DNA from: Advenella sp. S44
GTDB taxonomy: Bacteria > Pseudomonadota > Gammaproteobacteria > Burkholderiales > Burkholderiaceae_B
DNA: 64,000 nucleotides
Reading direction: 5' to 3'
Assembly: GCF_002810445.1 (NCBI RefSeq)
Contig: NZ_NEXS01000005.1
Location: forward strand, 62,001-126,000
In this document: positions 39,832-49,026 of the stretch, piece by piece
Layout: each line of letters begins with the position of its first letter
How positions within the stretch are numbered: position 1 is the first letter of the stretch
Translations under genes and position numbers: made by a program
The notes under the pieces: generated by a model
The model's database searches: none
Told to the model about the DNA's origin: nothing
Seen by the model: the letters and a program-made list of their open reading frames with translations, nothing else

Positions 39832-40079
39832 CAAAACAGTCTCACCATTTCGTAAAATACCCCGTGATTTTACACCAGCCCGGCGCCTATAGCCAATAAA
39901 TGACTGCAATTTGTAAAAAATCAAGGGGTAAATGCAGCAAAATAACACAACAAGCCACCATTAGGATGTCCACTGTCGCAGCTTGTCTTAAAAAGAACTG
40001 TTGCAGTATATTAACGTTCGTCGTTTTTGGTCCGCGCCATGCTAGGCTTGTGACCACAATTTCAATATACGGAACTGAT
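39832..40079. other. Divergent region between thrS leader and lipoprotein gene
   Basis: Includes the thrS promoter; AT-rich toward 39900-40000. The promoter of the divergent OmpA-like lipoprotein gene is also expected here but not located with confidence. No further gene seen. Confidence 0.5.
39867..39896 (-). promoter_or_regulatory. Promoter of the thrS leader
   Basis: On the minus strand TTGGCT (39896-39891), an 18-base spacer and TAAAAT (39872-39867) form a sigma-70-type promoter. A start near 39860 would give a leader of about 185 bases before thrS, containing the Thr leader, the pause hairpin and the terminator in the expected order. Confidence 0.6.
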
Positions 40080-40622
40080 ATGTCTCAATTACGCCTGTTG
40101 CGCACTGCGCTCGCCCTGCTTGCCCTCACCCTCCTGACCGCTTGCGCCGCAATGGGTGACGACGGTCGTGACGGGCTGCAAATCAGCCAGGACCCGCGCG
40201 GCGTTGCCATCACGTCAAAAGACAGCAACATGTTTTTGCCCGGTTCGGCCACGCTACAACCAGAAGCCGCACCTTTTTTCGACCGGGTCGGCCAGTTGTT
40301 GCGCGACCGTCCGGAACGCAAGGCGCTCATCGACAGCGTATCGGACAACACCGGCTCGGCTGAATATAATCAGGAACTGCAGGAAGTGCGCGCGTTATCC
40401 ATGATGAAGGCGCTCACGACCCGCGGCGTTGACCGCTCCCGCCTGGCTTATGTCACCGGATCGGCCGCAGCGCCAACTCCCGGCAGCATGCAGCCAGTCA
40501 ATACAGCGGCGCAGCAGTCAAAAATCATCATTCTTGGGGCCAGCACCGCCGACATGAACGTCAATACCATAGAACGATTCTTCAACGGGATATCCAATTT
40601 GGGTAAAAGCCTGTTCAATTGA
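40080..40622 (+). CDS. OmpA-family lipoprotein
   Basis: A 180-residue lipoprotein with signal peptide and lipobox LLTAC (Cys22), then an OmpA-like peptidoglycan-associating domain: MFLPGSATLQPEAAPFFDRV, then a helical region with YNQELQEVRALSMMKALTTRGVDRSRLAYVTGSA, close to the usual NxxLSxxRAxxVxxxLxxxGV pattern. The C-terminal helix ends NTIERFFNGISNLGKSLFN. Outer-membrane attachment to peptidoglycan is likely. The ATG at 40080 begins the signal peptide; the frame is open further upstream. Confidence 0.85.
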   Translation: MSQLRLLRTALALLALTLLTACAAMGDDGRDGLQISQDPRGVAITSKDSNMFLPGSATLQPEAAPFFDRVGQLLRDRPERKALIDSVSDNTGSAEYNQELQEVRALSMMKALTTRGVDRSRLAYVTGSAAAPTPGSMQPVNTAAQQSKIIILGASTADMNVNTIERFFNGISNLGKSLFN

Positions 40623-40731
40623 TTCGCACCCATGCCGGCCAAGATATACTTATGCTGTAACAGCAAGCTGACGGCCACCGAATTGGACCGGCAGGCATTG
40701 TGCCCGGCCTGAAACTGATAACGCCAAATTT

Positions 40732-41586
40732 ATGTCAAAGTCCTTTATTTACAATCTGATCCTGACCATTGTCGCGATCGTCGTGTTCATCTTCATTGGC
40801 GCCTCGGTCTACGATGCGTTCACGCGCAATCCGGTCAATCGCTCTGCGGACGCAGGCGGCGCCAGCAGTGTGAGCGGTCAGATTGAAGCGGCAACGCCCG
40901 ACGCAACCCAGCCTGCACAACCCACGGCTGGCAGCGAAGCCCCGCCTGTCGCTCAGGAGCAGCAAGAGGCAGCGGCTGCCTATGACCAGACCAATGCGCC
41001 AGACAGCACTAACACAACGCAAGACGGCGCAAATTCGTCCAGTGCTTCGTCCAGCGATCCTGCTGCGCCTGCCCAGCCGACCACGCCTTCCCCTGCACCC
41101 GCCAGTCCAAGTCCCGACGCCAGCTCGAACGCGACTCGAAACGGTAGCAGCCAGCCGAATGCGCCGGCCAACTCAGCTCAACCTGCGCCCGGTTCGTCTC
41201 AGCCTGCGCCCGGTTCGTCTCAGCCTGCGCCTGGTCCGTCTCAGCCCGCGCCGGATTCGTCTGAGCCTGCCCCTGGTTCAGACCAATCGGCCGTACGCAG
41301 CAACCCAGACCTGCGTGCAGTCATTCCACCGGTGCCTACCGCACCGCCGCGGGCAGAAGGAGCGCCACCACCCAATACAAGCAGTCAGGATATGTTCAAT
41401 GCCACGAATTCAGACGCGGACAATGGCAATATTTCCGATAGTTTCCCTGATCCGGTATCAGACTTTCCCGCGCCGGCCGCGCCTGGAGCCTCTGACGGCG
41501 CAACTGACGGTAACAACGACGAGCAACAGCGTCTTCAACAGTTGCGCAACCAGAAAGAGCAGTTGCGCAGAGACCTCGGTTTCTGA
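40732..41586 (+). CDS. Membrane-anchored Pro/Ser-rich protein
   Basis: A 284-residue protein with one N-terminal membrane segment (about 8-26, LILTIVAIVVFIFIGASVY) and a long low-complexity exported or periplasmic part rich in Pro, Ser, Ala, Gln and Asp. In the middle the heptad QPAPGSS is repeated about five times (21-base DNA repeats). The C-terminal 25 residues turn into a charged helix (EQQRLQQLRNQKEQLRRDLGF). No domain family is recognised. It could be an elongated spacer across the periplasm or wall. Confidence 0.7.
   Translation: MSKSFIYNLILTIVAIVVFIFIGASVYDAFTRNPVNRSADAGGASSVSGQIEAATPDATQPAQPTAGSEAPPVAQEQQEAAAAYDQTNAPDSTNTTQDGANSSSASSSDPAAPAQPTTPSPAPASPSPDASSNATRNGSSQPNAPANSAQPAPGSSQPAPGSSQPAPGPSQPAPDSSEPAPGSDQSAVRSNPDLRAVIPPVPTAPPRAEGAPPPNTSSQDMFNATNSDADNGNISDSFPDPVSDFPAPAAPGASDGATDGNNDEQQRLQQLRNQKEQLRRDLGF
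41179..41280 (+). repeat. 21-base tandem repeats in the Pro-rich gene
   Basis: Five diverging copies of a 21-base unit encoding QPAPGSS, beginning CARCCTGCGCCCGGTTCGTC (41179, 41200, 41221, 41242, 41263). The first two copies differ by one base. Copy number may vary between strains. Confidence 0.85.
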
Positions 41587-41949
41587 TCGCCCATTCGGTT
41601 TTTGAGCAATGCCCGGGGGCTATTAAGGCCCCTTACCTCTGACATTCCCCGGCGTCATAACGGCGAGTAATGACGCCATTGAAAACAACAGAGGCACGTC
41701 GGCTTGTCCTGACATGTTCGACATGGCAGCTGGCATGTCGTGCGTGACCCCTGACATCCCTTACGAGCATCTGATATGTATGCCTGACGGTTCCCGCCGC
41801 CTGATCAATACCGCAGCCAATACCGCAGGCGCATGAGCGCGTTAACGCTAGGCGCACATATGCAAAAGGCCCGGTAATACACCGGGCCTTTTGTCTTCAG
41901 GAGCCATTCTTTGGCTACTGATCGGCTACTTAGCGAAGGAGCGAGCTAA
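41587..41949. other. Region between the Pro-rich gene and lon
   Basis: No gene supported. Besides the terminator at 41864-41892 it has two further perfect inverted repeats: GGCGTCAT/ATGACGCC (41651-41658, 41670-41677) and CGACATG/CATGTCG (41719-41725, 41734-41740). Confidence 0.5.
41864..41892. terminator. Bidirectional terminator, lon side
   Basis: AAAAGGCCCGGT (41864-41875) pairs perfectly with ACCGGGCCTTTT (41881-41892) across AATAC. The T-tract on either side allows use by the convergent lon and the plus-strand Pro-rich gene. Confidence 0.85.
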
Positions 41950-44418
41950 TTAGTGCTTGACCGATTTGACGTTATCCACTGGCGGCTTGGCTGCAGAAAC
42001 CGCGGCTTCCTCTGCCAGCTTGGCAATTTCTGCCTCGGACAATGGCGTAAGCGGTCTTTCCAGCGCGACTTCCAGCACGCGATCAATCCATTTTACCGGA
42101 ATGATCTCCAGATGGTTTTTCACATTATCTGGAATCTCGGTCAGATCCTTGACGTTCTCTTCAGGGATCAACACCGTTTTGATGCCTCCGCGATGAGCCG
42201 CAAGCAGCTTTTCCTTCAAGCCGCCAATGGCCAGCACCTCGCCCCGCAGGGTAATTTCACCTGTCATGGCAACATCTGCGCGAACCGGAATACCCGACAA
42301 CGCCGAGACCAGTGCGGTTGTAATCGCGATACCGGCAGACGGGCCATCCTTGGGTGTCGCACCTTCAGGAACGTGGATGTGAATGTCCTTTTTCTCAAAG
42401 ACACTATCGGCAAAGCCCAGTGCATGCGCCCGTGAGCGCACGACCGTGCGCGCGGCCTGCATAGACTCTTTCATCACGTCCCCGAGCAACCCGGTGTGCT
42501 GGATGTTGCCTTTACCTGAAACCACGGCCACTTCAATGGTAAGCAGATCGCCGCCCACTTCGGTCCAGGCCAGGCCGGTAACCTGCCCAATCTGATTGTC
42601 CTTTTCGGCCATACCGAAGGAATACTTGCGTACGCCCAGATAATGGCTCAGATTGTCGGCCGTCACGTGAACAGCCTTGGCTGGAACTGCTTTACCCTTG
42701 GCGGCTGTTTTGGCAGCGCTAACGGCATTACTCAGCAATTCCTTGATGACCTTGCGACAAATCTTGCTGACTTCGCGCTCCAGCGCCCGTACCCCTGCTT
42801 CACGCGTGTAGTAGCGAACAATATCACGCAGCGCCGACTCTTCAACAACCAGCTCGCCATCACGCACGCCGTTATTCTTCATCAGCTTGGGCAGCAGGTG
42901 GTCCATGGCAATATGCACTTTCTCGTCTTCGGTGTAACCCGACAGACGAATGACTTCCATCCTGTCGAGCAACGCCGGCGGGATATTCAGTGTATTGCTG
43001 GTGGCCACGAACATGACGTCGGACAAATCGTAGTCGACCTCGACATAGTGATCCTGGAACGTATGATTTTGCTCGGGATCTAGCACCTCAAGCAGTGCCG
43101 AGGCCGGATCGCCGCGAAAATCCATGCCCAGCTTGTCAATTTCATCAAGCAGGAACAAGGGGTTGCGCACGCCTACACGATTCATATTCTGCAGAATCTT
43201 GCCTGGCAGCGCGCCGATATAGGTGCGTCGGTGACCACGAATTTCGGCCTCATCACGCACGCCGCCCAGTGCCATGCGCGTGAACTTGCGATTAGTTGCT
43301 CGTGCAATGGATTGCCCCAGCGAGGTTTTACCCACCCCTGGAGGCCCGACCAGACATAAAATCGGCGCCTTGACTTTATCGACACGCTGTTGCACAGCCA
43401 GATATTCAAGAATTCGTTCCTTGACCTTTTCCAGACCGTAATGATCGTTATCCAGCACCTTCTGCGCATTGATGAGCGAATTATTGATTCGGCTTTTTTT
43501 CTTCCAGGGCAGACCGATGACCGTGTCGATGTAGTTGCGCACGACGGTCGCCTCGGCAGACATGGGCGACATCAGCTTCAGTTTCTTCAGTTCGCTGTCG
43601 ACCTTTTTGCGGGCTTCCTTGGGCAGTTGGGCAGCCTCGATTTTCTTTTCGAGCTCCTCGATATCTGCGCCCTCTTCGCCTTCGCCCAGCTCTTTCTGAA
43701 TTGCCTTGACTTGCTCATTCAGATAGTAATCGCGCTGGCTTTTTTCCATCTGCTTTTTGACGCGACCACGAATGCGCTTTTCGACCTGGAGAATGTCAAT
43801 CTCGGTTTCAATTTGCGCCAGCAACGCCTCAAGACGGCCTGACGCATCCAGTTCCTCGAGTAACTTCTGCTTTTGCTCAAGCTTGAGCGGCAGATGTGAC
43901 GAAATGGTGTCTGCCAGACGGCTGACTTCTTCGATTCCGTTCAGGGAACTGAGAATTTCAGGCGGAATTTTCTTGTTGAGTTTGACGTATTGGTCAAACT
44001 GCGCAATGATGGTTCGACGCAGTGCCTCGATCTCGGAATTGCGCGTGTCGTTCTGCTCAATGGGCAGAATCTGCGCAGAAAAATGCGATTCGGTTTCAAT
44101 AATATTTTCTACGCGCGCGCGTTGCTGCCCTTCTACCAGCACCTTGACTGTGCCATCGGGCAATTTGAGCATTTGTAAAATGGACGCGACACATCCGATG
44201 TCATACATGTCATCGGGGCCGGGCTCATCCTTGCTGGCAGATTTTTGTGCAACAAGCATGATCTGTTTGTCACTTTCCATTGCCAGTTCCAGCGCACGGA
44301 TGGAACGGTGTCTGCCAACGAAAAGTGGAATGACCATATGAGGGAACACGACCACGTCGCGTAGGGGCAGCAATGGTAATTGTGTTGATTCTGCCGGCAA
44401 AATCTGACTCGCTGACAT
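41950..44418 (-). CDS. lon: ATP-dependent protease Lon
   Basis: An 822-residue soluble AAA+ serine protease removing damaged and regulatory proteins. The N-terminal LON substrate domain (about 1-200) is followed by the ATPase with Walker [10 protein letters not shown] and Walker [12 protein letters not shown], and the protease domain with the catalytic Ser in [11 protein letters not shown] and the Lys in [12 protein letters not shown]. The C-terminal tail is slightly extended ([15 protein letters not shown]). It is downstream of clpX and has its own sigma-32-like promoter. Confidence 0.97.
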   Translation of the reverse strand: MSASQILPAESTQLPLLPLRDVVVFPHMVIPLFVGRHRSIRALELAMESDKQIMLVAQKSASKDEPGPDDMYDIGCVASILQMLKLPDGTVKVLVEGQQRARVENIIETESHFSAQILPIEQNDTRNSEIEALRRTIIAQFDQYVKLNKKIPPEILSSLNGIEEVSRLADTISSHLPLKLEQKQKLLEELDASGRLEALLAQIETEIDILQVEKRIRGRVKKQMEKSQRDYYLNEQVKAIQKELGEGEEGADIEELEKKIEAAQLPKEARKKVDSELKKLKLMSPMSAEATVVRNYIDTVIGLPWKKKSRINNSLINAQKVLDNDHYGLEKVKERILEYLAVQQRVDKVKAPILCLVGPPGVGKTSLGQSIARATNRKFTRMALGGVRDEAEIRGHRRTYIGALPGKILQNMNRVGVRNPLFLLDEIDKLGMDFRGDPASALLEVLDPEQNHTFQDHYVEVDYDLSDVMFVATSNTLNIPPALLDRMEVIRLSGYTEDEKVHIAMDHLLPKLMKNNGVRDGELVVEESALRDIVRYYTREAGVRALEREVSKICRKVIKELLSNAVSAAKTAAKGKAVPAKAVHVTADNLSHYLGVRKYSFGMAEKDNQIGQVTGLAWTEVGGDLLTIEVAVVSGKGNIQHTGLLGDVMKESMQAARTVVRSRAHALGFADSVFEKKDIHIHVPEGATPKDGPSAGIAITTALVSALSGIPVRADVAMTGEITLRGEVLAIGGLKEKLLAAHRGGIKTVLIPEENVKDLTEIPDNVKNHLEIIPVKWIDRVLEVALERPLTPLSEAEIAKLAEEAAVSAAKPPVDNVKSVKH

Positions 44419-44464
44419 AAGCTGATTCCTTGAAAAACGTTGTACTTCTACAGTAATTAGGCTG

Positions 44465-44493
44465 TAGATGGAGCCTTTGAGGGCAATTTCAAG
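44465..44493 (-). promoter_or_regulatory. Sigma-32-type heat-shock promoter of lon
   Basis: On the minus strand CTTGAAA (44493-44487), a 13-base spacer and CTCCATCTA (44473-44465) match the sigma-32 consensus CTTGAAA-N(13-16)-CCCCATnTA with two deviations. The start would be near 44457, about 40 bases before the lon ATG. Confidence 0.7.
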
Positions 44494-44607
44494 GTCGCCT
44501 GGCTTAAATACCGGCGGTTTTTATGCAGGTACCACCACGATCCCGACAGAAGGAATGTTTCTCCCAATGTGCACCGCCGCGAGGCCTGCCCAGGCTAACC
44601 TGGCCCG

Positions 44608-45915
44608 TCAGGCAGCAGCATCTTTCAGCTTTTTCTCTTTGTTCTCTGATGGTGTCGCTTCTTTATCTTCAGCGAAAACCAGCATCGGAGAACCCGATCC
44701 TTCTATGGCAGATTCATCGAGCACCACTTTGACGACATTCCCCTGGGAAGGCAGGTCAAACATGGTATCCATGAGTGAAGCCTCAAGAATGGAGCGAAGG
44801 CCGCGGGCGCCGGTTTTACGCTTAAGTGCACGATCTGCGATTGCCGACAATGCTCCCGGGCGCACTTCGAGCTCTACCTCTTCCATGGCGAACAGTTTCT
44901 GGTATTGTTTTACCAGCGCATTCTTCGGCTCAGTCAGAATCGTAATAAGGGCCGCCTCATCCAGCTCTTCCAGGGTCGCCACAACAGGAAGACGTCCTAC
45001 CAATTCCGGTATCAGACCGAATTTGATGATGTCTTCGGGTTCGACTTCAGCAAACACTTCGCCTACGCCCCTGGCCGATTTGCCCTGTACTGATGCACCA
45101 AAACCGATGCCCGATTTTTCAGTCCGATTGCGAATGACTTTATCCAGTCCGTCAAACGCGCCACCGACAATAAACAGGATATTGGTGGTATCGACCTGGA
45201 CGAAGTCCTGATTGGGATGCTTGCGCCCACCTTGCGGAGGCACAGATGCGACGGTACCCTCGATCAGTTTGAGCAGCGCCTGCTGTACACCCTCTCCCGA
45301 CACGTCCCTGGTAATGGAAGGGTTGTCGGATTTACGTGAAATCTTGTCGATCTCGTCTATGTATACAATGGCACGCTGGGCTTTATCAACATCGTAGTTG
45401 CAATTTTGCAGCAATTTTTGCACGATGTTTTCGACGTCCTCGCCCACGTATCCGGCTTCGGTCAGTGTCGTAGCGTCTGCCATCACAAAAGGTACGTCCA
45501 GCATGCGAGCTAATGTCTGCGCAAGCAGCGTTTTGCCCGATCCGGTCGGCCCGATAAGCAGAATATTGCTTTTGGCAAGCTCAATATCATCTTTCTGGTT
45601 CAGGTCGCTATGACGTATACGCTTGTAGTGGTTATACACCGCGACTGCCAGATTGCGTTTGGGCTGATTCTGACCAATGACGTACTCATCAAGAAAAGAC
45701 TTGATTTCAGCGGGCGAAGGCAACTCTGTCTTGATGGCCTCACGAGCTTCATCCTGCGCACTGTCATGGATGATCTCGTTGCACAACTCAATACATTCAT
45801 CACAAATGAATATATTTCCAGGGCCCGAGATCAGCTTTTTGACCTCGTTCTGGTGCTTGTTGCAGAACGAGCAATGCAGGTTTTTGCCGTCGGTAGAACT
45901 TGGTTTATCTGCCAT
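44608..45915 (-). CDS. clpX: ClpX, ATPase subunit of ClpXP protease
   Basis: A 435-residue AAA+ unfoldase that delivers proteins to ClpP. The N-terminal zinc-binding domain has [13 protein letters not shown] and [10 protein letters not shown] (four Cys). Walker A is [15 protein letters not shown], followed by the pore loop and sensor motifs, with GFGASVQ resembling the ClpP-contact region near IGF. The C-terminus has an extra charged tail. It lies 89 bases after clpP, with a terminator-like hairpin between them. Confidence 0.97.
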   Translation of the reverse strand: MADKPSSTDGKNLHCSFCNKHQNEVKKLISGPGNIFICDECIELCNEIIHDSAQDEAREAIKTELPSPAEIKSFLDEYVIGQNQPKRNLAVAVYNHYKRIRHSDLNQKDDIELAKSNILLIGPTGSGKTLLAQTLARMLDVPFVMADATTLTEAGYVGEDVENIVQKLLQNCNYDVDKAQRAIVYIDEIDKISRKSDNPSITRDVSGEGVQQALLKLIEGTVASVPPQGGRKHPNQDFVQVDTTNILFIVGGAFDGLDKVIRNRTEKSGIGFGASVQGKSARGVGEVFAEVEPEDIIKFGLIPELVGRLPVVATLEELDEAALITILTEPKNALVKQYQKLFAMEEVELEVRPGALSAIADRALKRKTGARGLRSILEASLMDTMFDLPSQGNVVKVVLDESAIEGSGSPMLVFAEDKEATPSENKEKKLKDAAA

Positions 45916-45935
45916 ATCTGTGTTTTGATTAATCC

Positions 45936-45973
45936 GATAAAAACAGGTCGACCCTCGCTAAAAGGTCGACCTG
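45936..45973 (-). terminator. Intercistronic terminator between clpP and clpX
   Basis: On the minus strand CAGGTCGACC (45973-45964) pairs with GGTCGACCTG (45953-45944) around a 10-base loop and is followed by TTTTTAT. A stable stem plus T-tract placed between two co-directional genes implies that only part of clpP transcripts reach clpX. Confidence 0.8.
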
Positions 45974-46004
45974 AACGAAACCTTTGAAAACAGTATATCA
46001 AATA

Positions 46005-46661
46005 CTATGCAACGTCTGCCCGCGTAGCCAGAACTTTGTCAATTAATCCGTAAGTCTGGGCATCCTCGGCCGCCATATAATTATCGCGTTCAGTATGCTC
46101 GCGGATCCGCTCAATCGGCTGGCCGGTGTTCTTGGCAAGAATCTGATTGAGTCGCTCGCGCAAGCTCAGGATTTCCTTGGCCTGGATTTCAATATCTGAA
46201 GCCTGGCCTTGCGCGCCACCCAGCGGCTGGTGAATCATGATACGTGAATTGGGCAGGCTAAAGCGTTTGCCCTTGGCGCCCGAGCTGAGCAGGAAGGCGC
46301 CCATGCTGGCTGCAAACCCGGTGCACATTGTGGAGACGTCGGGCTTGATAAACTGCATGGTGTCGTAAATACCCAATCCGGCGTAGACCGCACCACCAGG
46401 TGAATTGATATAAAGGGAAATGTCCTTGTCCGGATTCTCCGACTCAAGAAACAACATCTGCGCCACAATAAGATTGGCTGTCTGGTCGTTTACCTGACCG
46501 ACCAGAAAGATGACCCGCTCCTTAAGCAAACGCGAGTATATGTCGTAAGACCGCTCTCCGCGCCCCGATTGCTCGATAACCATAGGAATATAGCCCAGCG
46601 CCGAGGGGCGCACAGACTGGTCTCCGTGGACAGACGCGTAAAAGTCGGTAAAACGATTCAT
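46005..46661 (-). CDS. clpP: ClpP, protease subunit
   Basis: A 218-residue serine protease assembling into a 14-mer barrel. The catalytic Ser lies in [14 protein letters not shown], the His in [13 protein letters not shown], and the N-terminal [19 protein letters not shown] and [19 protein letters not shown] are typical. The start codon overlaps the tig stop by one base (TAATG), which indicates translational coupling. Confidence 0.97.
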   Translation of the reverse strand: MNRFTDFYASVHGDQSVRPSALGYIPMVIEQSGRGERSYDIYSRLLKERVIFLVGQVNDQTANLIVAQMLFLESENPDKDISLYINSPGGAVYAGLGIYDTMQFIKPDVSTMCTGFAASMGAFLLSSGAKGKRFSLPNSRIMIHQPLGGAQGQASDIEIQAKEILSLRERLNQILAKNTGQPIERIREHTERDNYMAAEDAQTYGLIDKVLATRADVA

Positions 46662-47971
46662 TATACATTTCCCATAAGTTCTTCAAACGGCACTTTTTCT
46701 TCAGTGACCTTGGCTTTAGACAAGATATGGTCAACTACGTTATCTTCAAGGACCACAGATTCAATTTCTGCACGACGCTGACGATCGGTCAGATAATACG
46801 TGACAACCTGTTCGGGTTTTTCGTAATTCTGTGCGAACTCTTCAATGCGCGTACGAACCTGCTCAGGCGTGACTTGCAAATTGGCGCTATCGACCAATTC
46901 TGCCACGATCAGGCCCAATCGAACCCGGCGCTCGGAGTCAGACTTGAATGCGTCGGCAGGAATATCCATTGTATCGGCGTTGGGCATACCGCGTTGCTTG
47001 AGATCTTCACGAGCCGCCGCAATGCGAGTTTGCACATCACTGTCAACCAATGATTTTGGCACATCGAAGCTGGCAGCTTTGGCCAGCGCATCCATGACGC
47101 TGTTTTTGGTGCGGGCCTGAGTGCGGTTTTTTACTTCGCGCTCAATGTTGCTGCGCACTTCAGACAGCAGCTTCTCGGTATCGCCTTCTGGCTGGCCCAG
47201 CGATTTGGCAAATTCGCTATCGACTTCTGGCAGAACCGGCACGGCCACTTCTTTTACAGTGATGGTAAATTCGGCGGTTTTGCCAGCTACTTCTTTACCC
47301 GGATAATCTTCGGGAAACGTCAGTGAGAATGCCTTGCTTTCGCCTGCTTTCAAGCCGCTTGCAGCCTCTTCAAATTCGGGCAACATGCGACCCTGGCCCA
47401 GTTGAAACGGGAAATCTTCTGCCTTGCCGCCTTCGAACTCGACGCCGTCGATCGTACCGACAAAATCAACAGTGACTCGATCATCTTTTTCGGAGGCACG
47501 CTCTGCATCGGCACTGAACGATGCACGCTGCTTGCGCAGAATGTCGATGGTGTTGTTCACTTCCTGCTCACCAACCTCGGCATCGAAGCGCGTGACTTCA
47601 AGCGCAGTCAGATCGGGAACGGACACTTCCGGATAAACTTCAAATTTTGCAGCAAAGCTTAACTGGCCCTCTGCGGAATTGTCTTCCGTGGGCTCAATGG
47701 AAGGAGCGCCGGCGACACGCAATTTCGCTTCGCGAATGGCTTCATCAAACAACTGACCAACTTTCTGGTTGATCACATCGTAACGAACGCCAGGGCCGTG
47801 ACTGCGCTCAATGACGGAAACCGGTGCTTTGCCGGGACGAAAACCCTGCACTTTGGCGGTGCGGGCAACGCGGGCAAGTTGGGTTTTGACTTCTTTTTCA
47901 ACGTCGTCAATGGAAATGACCAGATTAACCTGACGTTCCAGACCTTCTAGAGTTTCAACCGTTGGCTGCAT
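46661..47971 (-). CDS. tig: Trigger factor
   Basis: A 436-residue ribosome-bound chaperone with peptidyl-prolyl isomerase activity. The ribosome-binding domain has the loop [15 protein letters not shown] (G-F-R-x-G-K signature), followed by the FKBP-type domain (about 150-245, [38 protein letters not shown]) and the helical C-terminal arms. It is the first gene of the tig-clpP-clpX-lon cluster. The ATG at 47971 gives the usual start. Confidence 0.96.
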   Translation of the reverse strand: MQPTVETLEGLERQVNLVISIDDVEKEVKTQLARVARTAKVQGFRPGKAPVSVIERSHGPGVRYDVINQKVGQLFDEAIREAKLRVAGAPSIEPTEDNSAEGQLSFAAKFEVYPEVSVPDLTALEVTRFDAEVGEQEVNNTIDILRKQRASFSADAERASEKDDRVTVDFVGTIDGVEFEGGKAEDFPFQLGQGRMLPEFEEAASGLKAGESKAFSLTFPEDYPGKEVAGKTAEFTITVKEVAVPVLPEVDSEFAKSLGQPEGDTEKLLSEVRSNIEREVKNRTQARTKNSVMDALAKAASFDVPKSLVDSDVQTRIAAAREDLKQRGMPNADTMDIPADAFKSDSERRVRLGLIVAELVDSANLQVTPEQVRTRIEEFAQNYEKPEQVVTYYLTDRQRRAEIESVVLEDNVVDHILSKAKVTEEKVPFEELMGNV

Positions 47972-48230
47972 TCGTGGACCTTACTTAGGAAATAAATTAA
48001 GAATAACCTCGTATTCTACCCAAAAATCGAAAAAAACATGCTTGACGGCCAGCGTTTGGAAAAATTATGGGCGCCATGAGCGCCACTTTTTGGTATATTT
48101 TTATTTTGCCGATTCCGCGTTTGTTCGAATACAGTGCCAAACTGGTGTAATTTAGTAAGCGTTGGTAAGACAAACGCAATTATTGCATTTGCATTTGGTC
48201 TGTTATTTCAGTATATCGAAGGAGTTTACG

Positions 48231-48716
48231 ATGTCCGACCCTATTCATGAGCCTGACAATGACCGTTATGGCACCCATCCATCCGAATCTTCGCAGGCCA
48301 ATGCTGGCGAGCCGCTTGCCGGCAAGCCGCCTGGCAAATCATTGTTCAGCAATGGCGGCTTTGTCATTGGCCTGATTATCTTCGGGTTATTTGCCGCGCT
48401 GATTACCTGGTCTGTCAGTTTTTCAGCCATGTTTTTTGGCGCTGTCGGCTCCATGCTGTCAGTGGCCACTTGCTTTCTGGATCACGAACATATTTGCTTT
48501 TCCCGCAGTCAGGGCAAATGCAAACTGGACGATGAAAACTGGGCCTACCTGGTTATCCGAGCCGTGTTCGGCATGATCTTCGGTACCGCCGCCTATGTTT
48601 TCACCTTCCAAAGCGTGCTAAGCGATACCTCCTGGGCAGCAGTCGCAACCATTGCGGCATTTGCAGGTTTTGTATTCGATCACCTGATCTTCAAGCTCGG
48701 CAGATCTCGCAAATAA
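48231..48716 (+). CDS. Hypothetical membrane protein
   Basis: A 161-residue inner-membrane protein. After a polar N-terminus (about 1-40) come four hydrophobic segments (about 43-63, 65-80, 107-128 and 134-155). A conserved-looking loop between helices 2 and 3 has ATCFLDHEHICFSRSQGKC with two Cys and two His, which could bind a metal or form a disulfide. The ATG at 48231 has AGGAG 8 bases before it. No family recognised. Confidence 0.75.
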   Translation: MSDPIHEPDNDRYGTHPSESSQANAGEPLAGKPPGKSLFSNGGFVIGLIIFGLFAALITWSVSFSAMFFGAVGSMLSVATCFLDHEHICFSRSQGKCKLDDENWAYLVIRAVFGMIFGTAAYVFTFQSVLSDTSWAAVATIAAFAGFVFDHLIFKLGRSRK

Positions 48717-49026
48717 ACTGACTTGCGGTACCCTGCGTTGCGCGCCGGTACCCAGTCACAAAACCATAGCGAAAGCCCACAGCGGTACAATAAAGAAAAA
48801 GGTTCACGGGATAAACCGTGAACCTTTTTCACGTTGCCGATGATGATGGACCACAACGGTGGAAAACAGGCCGCCAGCCGGCGCTCGCCATCGGCCTGTT
48901 ACGGCCGCCAGTTACAATCCGGCATCCGCAGCGCTGCGTTTGCCCACCCCTGCTTTACATGTTTTGCACTACGTCACGTTCTTTCCTGGCGCTTTACACA
49001 ACTTGATGAAGAAGCCTTGCGCAGCT
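48717..49026. other. Region between the membrane-protein gene and tsdA
   Basis: Contains the terminator at 48796-48829. After it, reading frames are open but short and without signatures. Nothing else is supported. Confidence 0.5.
48796..48829. terminator. Bidirectional terminator
   Basis: AAAAAGGTTCACGG (48796-48809) pairs perfectly with CCGTGAACCTTTTT (48816-48829) over a 6-base loop; As and Ts on both sides allow both directions. It ends the plus-strand membrane protein transcript and could also stop readthrough from tsdA, about 200 bases away. Confidence 0.9.

Noticed and set aside
39676-39900. T-box riboswitch upstream of thrS
   Set aside because: No T-box sequence or stem I with specifier loop is visible; T-boxes are rare outside Firmicutes and relatives. 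The Thr-rich frame explains the layout better.
44468-45211. Plus-strand frame of 247 codons inside clpX
   Set aside because: It is antisense to clpX, is Ser/Arg/Pro-rich and without motifs.
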